In this document: piece after piece, positions 18,835-27,705 of the stretch
Numbering within the stretch: position 1 is the first letter of the stretch
Layout: the number at the start of each line of letters is the position of its first letter
Assembly: GCF_026230175.1 (NCBI RefSeq)
Contig: NZ_CP104208.1
Span: forward strand, 62,001-126,000
Reading direction: 5' to 3'
Source of the DNA: Desulfovibrio mangrovi
GTDB lineage: Bacteria; Desulfobacterota; Desulfovibrionia; Desulfovibrionales; Desulfovibrionaceae
Length of the DNA stretch: 64,000 nucleotides
Made by a program: the position numbers and the translations under genes
Notes under the pieces: generated by a model
What the model was told of the DNA's origin: nothing
Seen by the model: only the letters and a program-made list of their open reading frames with translations
Database searches by the model: none

Positions 18835-20040
18835 ATGAGCGAGACCTTTGACGCCCTCAAGAAACGTGAAGAAGCGTTGTTGTGCCGCACCTACGGGCGT
18901 TACCCCCTTGCAGTGAAGTCTGCCAGCGGGGCCCGTCTGTACGATTTCGACGGCCGGGAATATATTGACCTGCTTGCCGGCATAGCCGTGACCAACGTGG
19001 GACACTGTCGTCCCGAACTGGCTGATGTGGCCGCGGAACAGGCCCGCAAACTGGTGCACGTGAGCAACCTCTTTTATCAGGAGGAGCAGCTCGTGCTTGC
19101 CGAGAAGCTGCTTGCCACCAGTCACTTCAGCAAGGTGTTTTTCTGCAACTCCGGCGCGGAAGCCAACGAAGCCGCCATCAAGATCGCACGTCGCTACGCC
19201 CAGCGCGTAAAGGGCCGTGACGCAGGCGAGATCATTACCTTTACCGGCGCGTTCCACGGCCGTACGCTTGCCACCGTGGCCGCCACGGGGCAGACAAAGT
19301 TCCAGGACGGCTTTGCTCCCATTCCTGCGGGATTCCGGCAGGTGGAGTGGGGCAATCTGGAGGCGCTGGCCGAGGCCATGGGACCGCAGACCGCTGGTGT
19401 CCTTGTGGAGATCGTGCAGGGCGAGGGCGGCGTACGGCCCATGACTCGCGAGTTTGCGGAAGGCATTCAGCAGTTGTGTCGTGAACGCGGCGTTCTGTTC
19501 ATGGTGGACGAGATCCAGACCGGTCTGTGCCGTACGGGCAAGTTCTGGGCCTTCCAGCACTTCGGGCTGGAGCCGGATGTGGCCACCTCTGCCAAGGCAT
19601 TGGCCAACGGCCTGCCCATGGGAGCCATGATGACGACCGATGACGTGGCGCGCGGCTTCGAGCCCGGCAGCCATGCCACTACTTTTGGGGCAGGCGCCAC
19701 AATGTCTGCCGTGGCGGCAAAGGTCATCGACATCATGCAGGATGAAAAGCTCGCCGAACGTTCTGCGGAACTGGGTGAGTATGCCATGGGGCTTTTCAGA
19801 GCCATTGGCGAGCGTCACCCCGGCACTATAGCCGAAGTTCGGGGGCTGGGGCTGATGATCGGCGTTGTGCTAGCTTTCCCCGGACAGGATGTCTGGAAGG
19901 CGCTGATGGAGAAGGGCTTTGTGCTCAACCTGACCCAGGAACGCGTGTTGCGCCTTGTGCCCCCGCTGGTGATCGCCAGAGAGGATATTGACGCGTTTGC
20001 CGCGGCTCTGGAAGAGTTGCTGGCTGCACGTGCGGCTTGA
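18835..20040 (+). CDS. argD: Acetylornithine aminotransferase
   Basis: This 401-residue class III aminotransferase uses pyridoxal phosphate. Family motifs are in order: LLAGIAVTNVGHCRPEL, FFCNSGAEANEAAIKIAR, FTGAFHGRTLATVAATGQ, VDEIQTGLCRTG and the cofactor lysine in TSAKALANGLPMG. It transfers an amino group between N-acetylglutamate semialdehyde and glutamate in arginine synthesis, and may also serve lysine synthesis as succinyldiaminopimelate aminotransferase. It follows dut by 168 bases. The start at 18835 has AGGA upstream; an in-frame extension to 18760 is not supported. Confidence 0.92.
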   Translation: MSETFDALKKREEALLCRTYGRYPLAVKSASGARLYDFDGREYIDLLAGIAVTNVGHCRPELADVAAEQARKLVHVSNLFYQEEQLVLAEKLLATSHFSKVFFCNSGAEANEAAIKIARRYAQRVKGRDAGEIITFTGAFHGRTLATVAATGQTKFQDGFAPIPAGFRQVEWGNLEALAEAMGPQTAGVLVEIVQGEGGVRPMTREFAEGIQQLCRERGVLFMVDEIQTGLCRTGKFWAFQHFGLEPDVATSAKALANGLPMGAMMTTDDVARGFEPGSHATTFGAGATMSAVAAKVIDIMQDEKLAERSAELGEYAMGLFRAIGERHPGTIAEVRGLGLMIGVVLAFPGQDVWKALMEKGFVLNLTQERVLRLVPPLVIAREDIDAFAAALEELLAARAA

Positions 20041-20061
20041 TCTGCATATTAAATGAATATG

Positions 20062-20092
20062 AAAGGGCACCCCTCGGGGTGCCCTTTTTTTG
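20062..20092 (+). terminator. Terminator of argD
   Basis: The perfect 9-bp stem GGGCACCCC/GGGGTGCCC is followed by a run of T, 25 bases after the argD stop codon. Confidence 0.88.
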
Positions 20093-20222
20093 TGCAGCAG
20101 CACAGAGTGCTTGGTCGCAGTCGGCATGATTTTCTTCTTGCGGTCCTGTCCAACTATTATGCTTTTCGGTAGAAGTGGTTATAGTAGGTGTATATCTCAT
20201 GTCCGATCAAGGAGGGGAGACC

Positions 20223-20513
20223 ATGAACGGCATGTCCACTTTCGCTGCGGGCGGCATTACCGACCGCAGTACCTTTGGCGCGGCAGTTGTCGCAAAGACG
20301 CTGGACTATATGAACAACGCGAGTTCCGGGCCTGCTCCCTTTGACAAGCAGACCTTCGGTGCTGCCGTTGTGAGCAAGACCATGGACTACATGAATGCTG
20401 GCGGTCCGTCCCGGAACAGGTATCAGTTCGGCATGGAACATACCTATCAGTTCGGCAAGGACATACTGAGTGCCTACACGGGCAAAGGGGGCATTGCCGA
20501 CTTCCGTGTCTAG
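20223..20513 (+). CDS. Small protein with two FGAAVV repeats
   Basis: The 96-residue protein has no recognised domain. Residues 16-32 (STFGAAVVAKTLDYMNN) and 43-59 (QTFGAAVVSKTMDYMNA) are a clear tandem repeat, and YQFG occurs twice near the end (67-70 and 74-77). There is no signal peptide or membrane segment. The ATG at 20223 is supported by a strong AAGGAGG ribosome site, which suggests good expression. It stands alone after the argD terminator with a long AT-rich region downstream. The repeat could be a binding or assembly module (inference). Confidence 0.8.
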   Translation: MNGMSTFAAGGITDRSTFGAAVVAKTLDYMNNASSGPAPFDKQTFGAAVVSKTMDYMNAGGPSRNRYQFGMEHTYQFGKDILSAYTGKGGIADFRV

Positions 20514-21031
20514 TGCCGGCTTGTTTCGTGTGTGTTCAGTCTTTCATCTGGCTGCGTAGTTGCAGGCAGAAACACTACTGTTGTGTATTTTTGTCAAATT
20601 CAGTTCCAAAGTTGCACATTTCATGCGCCGAAAAGGTGTGATTCTGAAGAATTCATTTTTTTGGCTATTTTTTGAACGTTCGCTCAATCCCCGTTTTGCT
20701 AGGGGGAAATGCTCCTTCCGGGCAATTCGCCTGTTCTGTGAAGGGGCTTCTTTTGTGTATAACTGCCTGTAAAGATGTTGTTTTGACAAAAGTGTAAATT
20801 GTTTGTCTTGACAGCCGTACCTCCCCTTGTCTACAAAAACGATCAAACTCCACTGATTTGTCACCGGAAACTGATGATTTCGGCTAATCTTTGAAGAGCC
20901 GTTGTAGCTAAACGGAAACTGTGCAGAGCCGCGCAGCTTCTTTTTTGTGGTGCGGGTTCCGGGTTCACACACCTGTCCTCCGTTTTTTGCGGTGGGACAT
21001 CTGATTTGAGGGATTGATAGGTAGTTTCATC
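20514..21031. other. AT-rich intergenic region before ABC transporter operon
   Basis: I see no supported gene in these 518 bases. Two TTGACA elements, at 20783-20788 and 20808-20813, are candidate -35 boxes for the amino acid transporter operon, but neither has a convincing -10 box at the right distance. A mixed open frame on the minus strand has no ribosome site or coding character. Confidence 0.55.
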
Positions 21032-21760
21032 ATGGCGATGATCGAGATTAAGGATATCCATAAGTGGTACGGCGATTTTCATGTTCTCAAAAATGTAAGT
21101 CAGAACGTGGAAAAGGGCGAGGTGCTGGTCATCTGCGGTCCTTCCGGTTCGGGCAAGTCCACCTTTATTCGCTGTATCAACCGGCTTGAGGAGATTCAGA
21201 AGGGCGAAATCCTTCTGGAGGGCAAGAACATCCATGACAAGGATGTGAATGTGAATGAACTGCGTACCGAAGTGGGCATGGTGTTCCAGCAGTTCAACCT
21301 CTATCCGCACCTCTCTGTGCTGGATAACGTGACCCTTGCTCCCACTAAGGTCCGCAAAATGCCCAAGAGTCAGGCCGAATCCATCGCCATGGAGCTGCTG
21401 GCCCGCGTGGGTATTCACGATCAGGCCAAGAAATACCCCATAGAACTTTCCGGCGGTCAGCAGCAGCGTGTGGCCATTGCCCGTGCGCTGGCCATGAAGC
21501 CCAAGGTGATGCTCTTTGACGAGCCCACCTCGGCTCTTGACCCCGAGATGATCAACGAAGTGCTCAACGCCATGAAGGATCTTGCCCGCGACGGCATGAC
21601 CATGCTCTGCGTAACCCATGAAATGGGCTTTGCGCGTGAAGTGGCGGACAGAGTCATCTTCATGGATGGAGGCGCGATAGTGGAGGAGGGCACTCCCGAG
21701 CACTTCTTCACCAATCCCCAGCACGACCGTACAAAGGCTTTCCTCAAGGAAATCCTTTAG
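21032..21760 (+). CDS. Polar amino acid ABC transporter ATP-binding protein
   Basis: The 242-residue ATPase has Walker [11 protein letters not shown]-loop region [16 protein letters not shown], signature LSGGQQQR and Walker [15 protein letters not shown] followed by an H-loop (CVTHEMGF). It is closest in pattern to GlnQ/HisP-type ATPases of polar amino acid importers. It leads the four-gene operon. The start at 21032 is chosen over the extra-long 21014; an ATG at 21038 is also possible, and the ribosome site (GGTAG) is weak. Confidence 0.92.
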   Translation: MAMIEIKDIHKWYGDFHVLKNVSQNVEKGEVLVICGPSGSGKSTFIRCINRLEEIQKGEILLEGKNIHDKDVNVNELRTEVGMVFQQFNLYPHLSVLDNVTLAPTKVRKMPKSQAESIAMELLARVGIHDQAKKYPIELSGGQQQRVAIARALAMKPKVMLFDEPTSALDPEMINEVLNAMKDLARDGMTMLCVTHEMGFAREVADRVIFMDGGAIVEEGTPEHFFTNPQHDRTKAFLKEIL

Positions 21761-21829
21761 GATAACTGGCATGGACAGGGCAGTGCATTGTGCACGTCCG
21801 TAACAGCTTACTCGTGAGGGAGTTTAGGC

Positions 21830-22642
21830 ATGAAACGTTTGATACTGATCGCAGTGACTCTTTGTCTGGTCTTTTCCAGCGCAGTTGCCTTCGCCGGCAA
21901 GATCGATGAAATCAAGACCCGCGGCACGCTGCTGTGCGGCGTGAAGGACTCTGTTGTTCCCTTCGGCTATGTTGATGAAGCTTCCAAGCAGCTTGTCGGT
22001 TTTGATGTCGACATCTGCAAGGCTCTTGCCGACAAGCTGGGCGTAGGTCTTGAGCTGAAGACCGTTACCTCCGCTACCCGTATCCCCATGGTAACCCAGG
22101 GTTCCATTGATATCGCTGCCGCTACCATGACCCACAAGCATGAGCGTGACGAAGTTATCGACTTCTCCATCACCTACTTCATGGACGGCCAGAAGCTGCT
22201 GGTTGCCGCCGATTCCGGTATCAACTCCGTTGCCGACCTGAAGGGCAAGAAGGTTGCCACCGTTAAGGGTTCCACTTCCGAAAAGAACATCCTTGCCGCT
22301 CAGCCCGATTGCAAGGTTCTGGCCTTTGACGAATACCCGCAGGCCATGCTGGCCATGAAGCAGGGCAAGGCCGCTGCCGTGACCACCGACTCCGTTATCC
22401 TCGTCGGCCTGAAGGGTTCCGACCCCGAACCGGCAAAGTGGTCTATCGTTGGTGACGCCATCTCTGCTGAGCCTTACGCTCTGGGTATTGCCGAAAACGA
22501 TTCCGATTTCCGTGACTTCATCAACAAGTCCCTGAACGACATGTGGCGTTCCGGTGAATACAAGGCCGTCTACGACAAGTGGCTCGGCCCCGACACCAAG
22601 TACTACATGCCCCTGACCTGGACCATGGAACTGTGGCCCTAG
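21830..22642 (+). CDS. Amino acid ABC transporter periplasmic binding protein
   Basis: The 270-residue protein has a signal peptide (residues 1-22, ending AFA), followed by a family 3 solute-binding domain: GTLLCGVKDSVVPFGYVDE, GFDVDICKALADKLGV and the TSEKNILAAQP region. It captures a polar amino acid in the periplasm; the exact ligand cannot be read. GAGGGAG lies upstream of the ATG. The codons are strongly biased to C-ending, which suggests high expression, and a terminator-like hairpin directly downstream fits production in excess over the permeases. Confidence 0.92.
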   Translation: MKRLILIAVTLCLVFSSAVAFAGKIDEIKTRGTLLCGVKDSVVPFGYVDEASKQLVGFDVDICKALADKLGVGLELKTVTSATRIPMVTQGSIDIAAATMTHKHERDEVIDFSITYFMDGQKLLVAADSGINSVADLKGKKVATVKGSTSEKNILAAQPDCKVLAFDEYPQAMLAMKQGKAAAVTTDSVILVGLKGSDPEPAKWSIVGDAISAEPYALGIAENDSDFRDFINKSLNDMWRSGEYKAVYDKWLGPDTKYYMPLTWTMELWP

Positions 22643-22656
22643 TCCTTGACTAACCA

Positions 22657-22691
22657 ACGGGGAGTGCGGATCTCCCGCGCTCCCCGTTTTT
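22657..22691 (+). terminator. Hairpin with T-run inside transporter operon (partial terminator)
   Basis: The 13-bp stem from ACGGGGAGTGCGG to CCGCGCTCCCCGT (one G-U pair) is followed by TTTT. It lies between the binding protein and the first permease. It probably lets only part of the transcripts continue, giving more binding protein than permease. Confidence 0.75.
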
Positions 22692-22692
22692 C

Positions 22693-23409
22693 ATGCTTTC
22701 GAGGCTCGTTTTGAATTATCAATTCCAATGGAATGTTGTCCTGTCCGGTGAGTATCTGGACTGGATCATTAAAGGGGTGGTGGTTACCTGCCAGATTTCG
22801 GCGGTATCCCTGTTTCTCGCCCTTGTCATAGGTACCGTTATCGCCGTTATGCGCCTTACGCGGTTCAAACCCTTTGTGTGGTTTACCGCTGCGTATACGG
22901 AGTTCTTCCGCAATACGCCGTTGCTGGTGCAGATTTTCTTCTGGTATTTCGGTTCGGACGGGCTTCTTCCCCGTCCCGTGCTGCAATGGCTTTATGAGCG
23001 GGATTTCGAATTTGCCGCGGGCGTTATCGCGTTGACGGTGTATACCTCCGCGTTCATTGCGGAAGAAATCCGTTCCGGCATCAATTCCATTCCCAAGAAT
23101 CAGCTGGAAGCGTCCCGTGCCTGCGGTCTTTCCTTCGTGCAGGCCATGCGTTACGTCATTTTGCCGCAGGCTTTCCGTATCATCATTCCGCCGCTGATTT
23201 CCCAGTCGCTGAACCTGATCAAGAACTCTTCGCTGTGCATGACCATCGGTGTTGCAGAGTTGACCTACATGGCGCGCCAGATCGAGTCCTACTCGTTCCG
23301 AGGTTTCGAGGCGTTTACTATCAACATGTTGATATACCTCTCGATCTCTTTGCTGGTTTCACTCGCCATCAACCAGTACAACAAGCATTTCCTGCGCATG
23401 GCAGGCTAA
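22693..23409 (+). CDS. Amino acid ABC transporter permease
   Basis: The 238-residue inner membrane protein is of the HisM/GlnP type. It starts almost at the end of the upstream hairpin. The EAA loop that contacts the ATPase is visible as NQLEASRACGLSFVQAMRYV, followed by ILPQAFRIIIPPLISQ. About five membrane segments are predicted by hydrophobicity. It pairs with the next permease to form the channel. Confidence 0.9.
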   Translation: MLSRLVLNYQFQWNVVLSGEYLDWIIKGVVVTCQISAVSLFLALVIGTVIAVMRLTRFKPFVWFTAAYTEFFRNTPLLVQIFFWYFGSDGLLPRPVLQWLYERDFEFAAGVIALTVYTSAFIAEEIRSGINSIPKNQLEASRACGLSFVQAMRYVILPQAFRIIIPPLISQSLNLIKNSSLCMTIGVAELTYMARQIESYSFRGFEAFTINMLIYLSISLLVSLAINQYNKHFLRMAG

Positions 23410-23421
23410 GGGGGTACTGGC

Positions 23422-24114
23422 ATGCAATGGAATGTAGTGATCGACAACTTTGACTACCTGCTCTTCGGCGCCTATCCCGAAGGGCCTCTGGGCGGCATAG
23501 CCCTGACAATCATTCTGGCCCTTGTGTCCATTTTTGGTGCGTTCTGGCTCGGACTTGCCGTGGGCCTCATGCGTCTTTCCAAGCGCTGGTGGCTCAAGTA
23601 TCCCGCGCTGGTGTATATCGAGATCGTGCGCGGCGTACCGCTGCTCATGCTCATTCTGTGGTTCTATTTCATGTTTCCCGTGTTTCTCGGCAAAGCCTTG
23701 CCGGAGTGGGATTCGGTCATCATTTCCTTTATCGTCTTTACGGCGGCATATGTGGCAGAAATTGTCCGCGCCGGCGTGCTGGCGTTACCCAAGGGACAGA
23801 TGGAAGCCTCCCGCGCTACGGGCCTGACGCATTTTCAGGCCATGTGCCACGTCATTCTGCCGCAGGCACTGCGAAACATGATTCCTTCCTTCGTGAACCA
23901 GTTCGTCTCGCTCACCAAGGATACCTCGCTTGCCTATGTCATAGGCGTTGTTGAACTTACCCGTGCAGCGGAGCAGGTGAACAACCGCACGTTGTCCGCT
24001 CCCATGGAGATATACCTGACAATCCTTGTGATGTACTTTATCATCTGCTATGTGCTCACGTCCTTCAGCCGCAGGCTGGAGCGCAAGATGGCACGTTACC
24101 AAGCACGAGGATAA
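23422..24114 (+). CDS. Amino acid ABC transporter permease
   Basis: This 230-residue protein is the second HisM/GlnP-type permease, 12 bases after the first. Its EAA loop reads GQMEASRATGLTHFQAMCHV, followed by ILPQALRNMIPSFVNQ. Five hydrophobic segments are visible. Together with the other permease, the ATPase and the binding protein it makes a complete importer. Confidence 0.9.
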   Translation: MQWNVVIDNFDYLLFGAYPEGPLGGIALTIILALVSIFGAFWLGLAVGLMRLSKRWWLKYPALVYIEIVRGVPLLMLILWFYFMFPVFLGKALPEWDSVIISFIVFTAAYVAEIVRAGVLALPKGQMEASRATGLTHFQAMCHVILPQALRNMIPSFVNQFVSLTKDTSLAYVIGVVELTRAAEQVNNRTLSAPMEIYLTILVMYFIICYVLTSFSRRLERKMARYQARG

Positions 24115-24121
24115 ATACATC

Positions 24122-24973
24122 ATGGAAAATCTGATCAAGCTGGACATAACCGTTCCCGAGGAAATGCAGGACCTCGCCACCGTGGCGCTGGTGAGCAAGC
24201 TGCAATACGGCTGGGAGGAAGAAACCCTGCCCACTGGCGATATACGTTATCGTGTGTATGTGGAGAACCCCGCCTTCTGCGAGGAGTTTCTCGCCGAACT
24301 CAGGAGCTTCGTTCCGGATGCACAGGTTGACCGCGACGAGGTGGAAAACCAGAACTGGGCCATGGCGTGGCGTGAATATTTCACTCCCGTCAAGGTCGGC
24401 AACCTGTTCATGGTCATCGCTCCCTGGATGACGGATATGGAGCTTGAAGGACGTATTCCTATTGTTATCGAGCCCAAGACCGCCTTTGGTACCGGGCATC
24501 ATCCCACCACCGCCCTGTGCCTTGCCTGCGTCTCCAAGCTGGCGGAAGAAGGCCGCCTCCGTGAAGGCATGAGCTTTTTCGATATCGGCACCGGTTCCGG
24601 CATTCTCGCCATCGGCTGCGCCAAGCTTGGCCTCAAGGGGCTGGGCGTGGATATCGACACCCTTGCAGTCGAGAACAGCGAGGAGAACCGCGAGATCAAC
24701 GACGTGGCCGCACATTTTGACGTTGCCAAGGGGAGCGCGGACTACACGGCCGAATCTTTTGATGTGGTGCTGGCCAACATTCTCGCCCAGCCGCTCAAGG
24801 ATCTTGCCGCAGACATCATTGCCCGGGTAGCTCCCGGCGGTTGCCTCGTACTTTCCGGCTTGCTCGCAACGCAGGCCGACAGTGTGGAAGAAGTCTATGT
24901 TGCGCAGGGACTGCCTGCCGCCCGCCGTGAAATCGACGGTGAGTGGGCTGCTCTTATCTGGGAGCGCCTCTAG
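24122..24973 (+). CDS. prmA: Ribosomal protein L11 methyltransferase
   Basis: The 283-residue S-adenosylmethionine-dependent methyltransferase has the PrmA arrangement: an N-terminal substrate-binding domain, then EPKTAFGTGHHPTTALCL near residue 120, motif I FFDIGTGSGILAIGCAK, and VVLANILAQPL. It trimethylates ribosomal protein L11. It starts seven bases after the permease stop codon with GAGG upstream, so it is probably the last gene of the transporter transcript; the link is likely positional only. Confidence 0.9.
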   Translation: MENLIKLDITVPEEMQDLATVALVSKLQYGWEEETLPTGDIRYRVYVENPAFCEEFLAELRSFVPDAQVDRDEVENQNWAMAWREYFTPVKVGNLFMVIAPWMTDMELEGRIPIVIEPKTAFGTGHHPTTALCLACVSKLAEEGRLREGMSFFDIGTGSGILAIGCAKLGLKGLGVDIDTLAVENSEENREINDVAAHFDVAKGSADYTAESFDVVLANILAQPLKDLAADIIARVAPGGCLVLSGLLATQADSVEEVYVAQGLPAARREIDGEWAALIWERL

Positions 24974-25010
24974 TTCGCATCGTTTCTCCACCACGCGAAT
25001 ATGCCTGATC

Positions 25011-25038
25011 AAGCGCCGGTTCATCCGGCGCTTTTTTT
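25011..25038 (+). terminator. Terminator after prmA
   Basis: The perfect 9-bp stem AAGCGCCGG/CCGGCGCTT with a five-base loop is followed by seven T residues. It closes the ABC transporter-prmA operon. Confidence 0.88.
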
Positions 25039-25419
25039 GTGCCCCCCCCTCTCTCTCCCTCATGATCGGGACGGCTGACTGGCAACGCAGACGGAAGGTG
25101 TTCTGCTCACTGCATCAGGTGAGGCAACTCATTTTATGATGACTCGGCATAGCAGCAAAATGTGGCGGAGCCTCAAAAAAAGTGTGGTATGCCTGTTGTT
25201 TTTGAATTGTTTGAATATTCAGTTTTTTTGCTATGTTGCAAAACGAGTCAAAAACTGGCCTTATAATAATATGCTGATTTCTTTATTTATAATAATTTTC
25301 ACAAGTAGGTTGACAGATTTTGCCAAGTAGGAGATAGGGTGCAAATATCAGTTTGAGCATGCAAACAATTTTTGGCGCATGGCTCGACAAGCACAAAACA
25401 ACGGGTGAGGATTATTACC
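25039..25419. other. AT-rich intergenic region before RipA-like gene
   Basis: No gene is supported here. Bases 25130-25340 are markedly more AT-rich than the surroundings. TTGACA at 25310-25315 with GATAGG at 25333-25338 (17-base gap) is a candidate promoter for the following gene, with a leader of about 75 bases. Confidence 0.5.
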
Positions 25420-26190
25420 ATGATGACGCTATCTCCGCAGGAATATGTGGAAGCGTTCTTCGGCGAGGGCTGCGCTGAAAGCGTAGCGGGTGGAGACTGT
25501 CAACCTGCCGGAGCACGCAAGACCATGGCCCTTCAGGCCGCTTTGGACAACTTCCGTTACGAAAAGGAAATGTACTGGAAGAAGTCTGTATTTTTCTGGA
25601 CCTTTATCGCGCTTTCTTTTTCCGGCCTTTTCGTAACCAACGCCACCATGCAGAACCCTTCTTTTCATCAATTCATTGTCTGCTGCATCGGTGCCGTCAT
25701 TTCCTTTGCGTGGGTAGCTATCACGCAGGGCAGCAAATACAACCAGCAGAAGTGGTGCCGCATTGTGCATACCCTTGAAGACGGTGCCTTCGGCCCCTTG
25801 TTCAAGACGCACACCATGGTGAAGCGCACTGACGCAGGCGTGAACCGTCTGTATCATCCTTCCAAGGGCGTTGTTACCGATCCTTCTTCGTCTTCGTACG
25901 AACTGCGTCCCTTCTGTGTTTCCAAGATCAACGACTATCTTTCTTTCTACGTGGCATGGACCTGGGTATTCCTTGCCGTACGCTACTTCGTGAAGACCGC
26001 GCCGGAACTCGTTTCCGCTGTCATGCCCGTGTTCACTGATCCCGCAATGGAACAGAGCTTCATCTCCTTTTCCTTCCTGGCGTTTTCCGCCTACTTCCTC
26101 CTGATGATGTTCTTCCGTTGCCGTACCAACCCGAACGAAGTGAATTGTTCCGACGAGAGCTTCTTTCAGGTTTCCAAATTCAGCCGGTAA
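25420..26190 (+). CDS. RipA-like membrane protein
   Basis: This 256-residue protein has four hydrophobic segments in two pairs (about residues 63-82, 90-108, 183-205 and 222-242). The block just before the first pair, NFRYEKEMYWKKSVFFWTFI, matches the recurring YWK-x-x-xFW pattern of proteins annotated as the RipA octameric membrane family (my recall, not searched). The middle part between pairs is soluble and contains HTLEDGAFGPLFKTH. Function in this family is poorly known. The start at 25420 has GAGG nine bases upstream; 25423 is an alternative. Confidence 0.65.
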   Translation: MMTLSPQEYVEAFFGEGCAESVAGGDCQPAGARKTMALQAALDNFRYEKEMYWKKSVFFWTFIALSFSGLFVTNATMQNPSFHQFIVCCIGAVISFAWVAITQGSKYNQQKWCRIVHTLEDGAFGPLFKTHTMVKRTDAGVNRLYHPSKGVVTDPSSSSYELRPFCVSKINDYLSFYVAWTWVFLAVRYFVKTAPELVSAVMPVFTDPAMEQSFISFSFLAFSAYFLLMMFFRCRTNPNEVNCSDESFFQVSKFSR

Positions 26191-26494
26191 TGATTCGAGC
26201 GCACCATGTGATGTTTCGTTGGCAGCGAAAGTCGGCATAGTCAGGCGTTTTGTCGGTTAAGGCATTATCCCCTGCGAAAGATATCTGCCTGCCTGTCCGT
26301 GCCGGACATCACCGCGCCCGAATTAGAATACGCCCCCGGGAACCGACCCTCCCGGGGGCGCCTGTATTTCAGGACCTGAAAAGGCGCTGCTGTGCTTCGC
26401 ACCTGTCTGCCTGTTTACGGCATTCGGCAGGTTGCAATTGACGGGGGCGCAGTAACCCAGTATCGCTGGCAACACATCATATATGGAGTGACGC
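26191..26494. other. Intergenic region before glycosyltransferase
   Basis: No gene is supported in this 304-base stretch. It contains a strong palindrome, CGCCCCCGGGA/TCCCGGGGGCG, at 26331-26360 with an eight-base loop and no proper T-run, which may act as a weak terminator or messenger-stabilising hairpin. Confidence 0.5.
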
Positions 26495-27586
26495 GTGCAT
26501 TCAGCCCATTCAGCCTCCCCGGTATCTGCCGGAGAGGTTTCTCTCATCAATATCAATCCTGCCGACGTGCGCCGGATTCTGGTTTGCCAACTGCGCCAGA
26601 TAGGTGACGTGCTGCTGGCCACGGCATCCATTTCGCTGCTCAAGCGCCGTTTCCCCGATGCCGAGATACATGTGCTGACGGAAAAGAAGTGCCTGCCCAT
26701 GCTGGAAAACAATCCGGATGTGGGCAAGGTCTGGGCCATAGACAAAGGTCGGCTGAACACCCTGTTCAAGGAGCTGGCTTTTTATTGGACTGTTGCGCGT
26801 CAGGGTTATGATATCGTCGTGGACTTTCAGCAGCTTCCCCGCTGCCGGTGGGTGGTGGGCCTCTCCGCTGCTCCGGTTCGCCTGAGCTACACGCCGGAAT
26901 GGTATAACCGCTGGCTCTTCACACACACCGTAAAGCCTCTTGATGGCTATTCTGCCATGGCCAAGGCCAGCGTACTGAGGCCGCTGGGCATAGAGTGGAA
27001 CAGTGAACCGCCGCGCCTGTATCTTACGGACGCTGAACGTCGTTTTGCCGCCGATTACCTCGCTCGTTACGGGGTGACCGAGGAGCACCGCGTTATCACT
27101 GTGGACCCCACGCACCGGCGCGCCACCCGTCGTTGGCCTGCCAGATATTATGCCGCTCTGATTGCCAAGGCGGCAGAGGCGCATCCCGATTTGCGGTTCC
27201 TGCTGCTGTACGGCCCCGGCGAGCTGGAAGATGCCCGTGCCGTGCTGGAGGCCTGCCCGCGTCCTGAAGCCGTCATCCTTCCGGATGAGATCATCTCTCT
27301 GCGCGAGATGGCAGCCTGCATCGAACGGGCCGTGCTGCACATCGGCAACTGCTCCTCGCCCCGCCACATTGCCGTGGCACTCGGGGTGCCTTCTTTCATC
27401 GTGCTGGGTGCTACCAGTCCTGCGTGGACCTTTCCCGCTCCGGAGCATACGCAGGTGTCTCTGGGAATGGACTGCCAGCCCTGCAACCGGAATTCCTGCG
27501 AGAAGGGCTATGCCTGTCTTGAGGGGCTCTCTCCCGATGTAGTGTGGGAAGCCATGCAGGAGCATATGGTGCGCTGCGGCTTGTAG
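26495..27586 (+). CDS. Glycosyltransferase family 9 (heptosyltransferase-like)
   Basis: The 363-residue protein resembles ADP-heptose:LPS heptosyltransferases. The N-terminal Rossmann domain has ILVCQLRQIGDVLLATASI, and the C-terminal domain has the donor-binding blocks VDPTHRRATRRWPARYYA and HIGNCSSPRHIAVALGVPSF. It probably adds a sugar in lipopolysaccharide core synthesis at the inner membrane. Four clustered cysteines (CQPCNRNSCEKGYAC) near the C-terminus are common in the family. The start is a GTG with GGAG upstream; no other LPS gene is adjacent. Confidence 0.85.
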   Translation: MHSAHSASPVSAGEVSLININPADVRRILVCQLRQIGDVLLATASISLLKRRFPDAEIHVLTEKKCLPMLENNPDVGKVWAIDKGRLNTLFKELAFYWTVARQGYDIVVDFQQLPRCRWVVGLSAAPVRLSYTPEWYNRWLFTHTVKPLDGYSAMAKASVLRPLGIEWNSEPPRLYLTDAERRFAADYLARYGVTEEHRVITVDPTHRRATRRWPARYYAALIAKAAEAHPDLRFLLLYGPGELEDARAVLEACPRPEAVILPDEIISLREMAACIERAVLHIGNCSSPRHIAVALGVPSFIVLGATSPAWTFPAPEHTQVSLGMDCQPCNRNSCEKGYACLEGLSPDVVWEAMQEHMVRCGL

Positions 27587-27611
27587 CTGCTCTGTTATTT
27601 CCGAAACGTAT

Positions 27612-27651
27612 AACGCCGCCGGACCCCATGGGTTCCGGCGGCGTTTTTTTT
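27612..27651 (+). terminator. Terminator of glycosyltransferase gene
   Basis: The perfect 12-bp stem AACGCCGCCGGA/TCCGGCGGCGTT is followed by a long T-run, 25 bases after the stop codon. Confidence 0.9.
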
Positions 27652-27705
27652 GGCAGACGCTACGTCTTTTGCAAAGGCATGCCGACTGATGGCGGCCTGT
27701 GCGCG

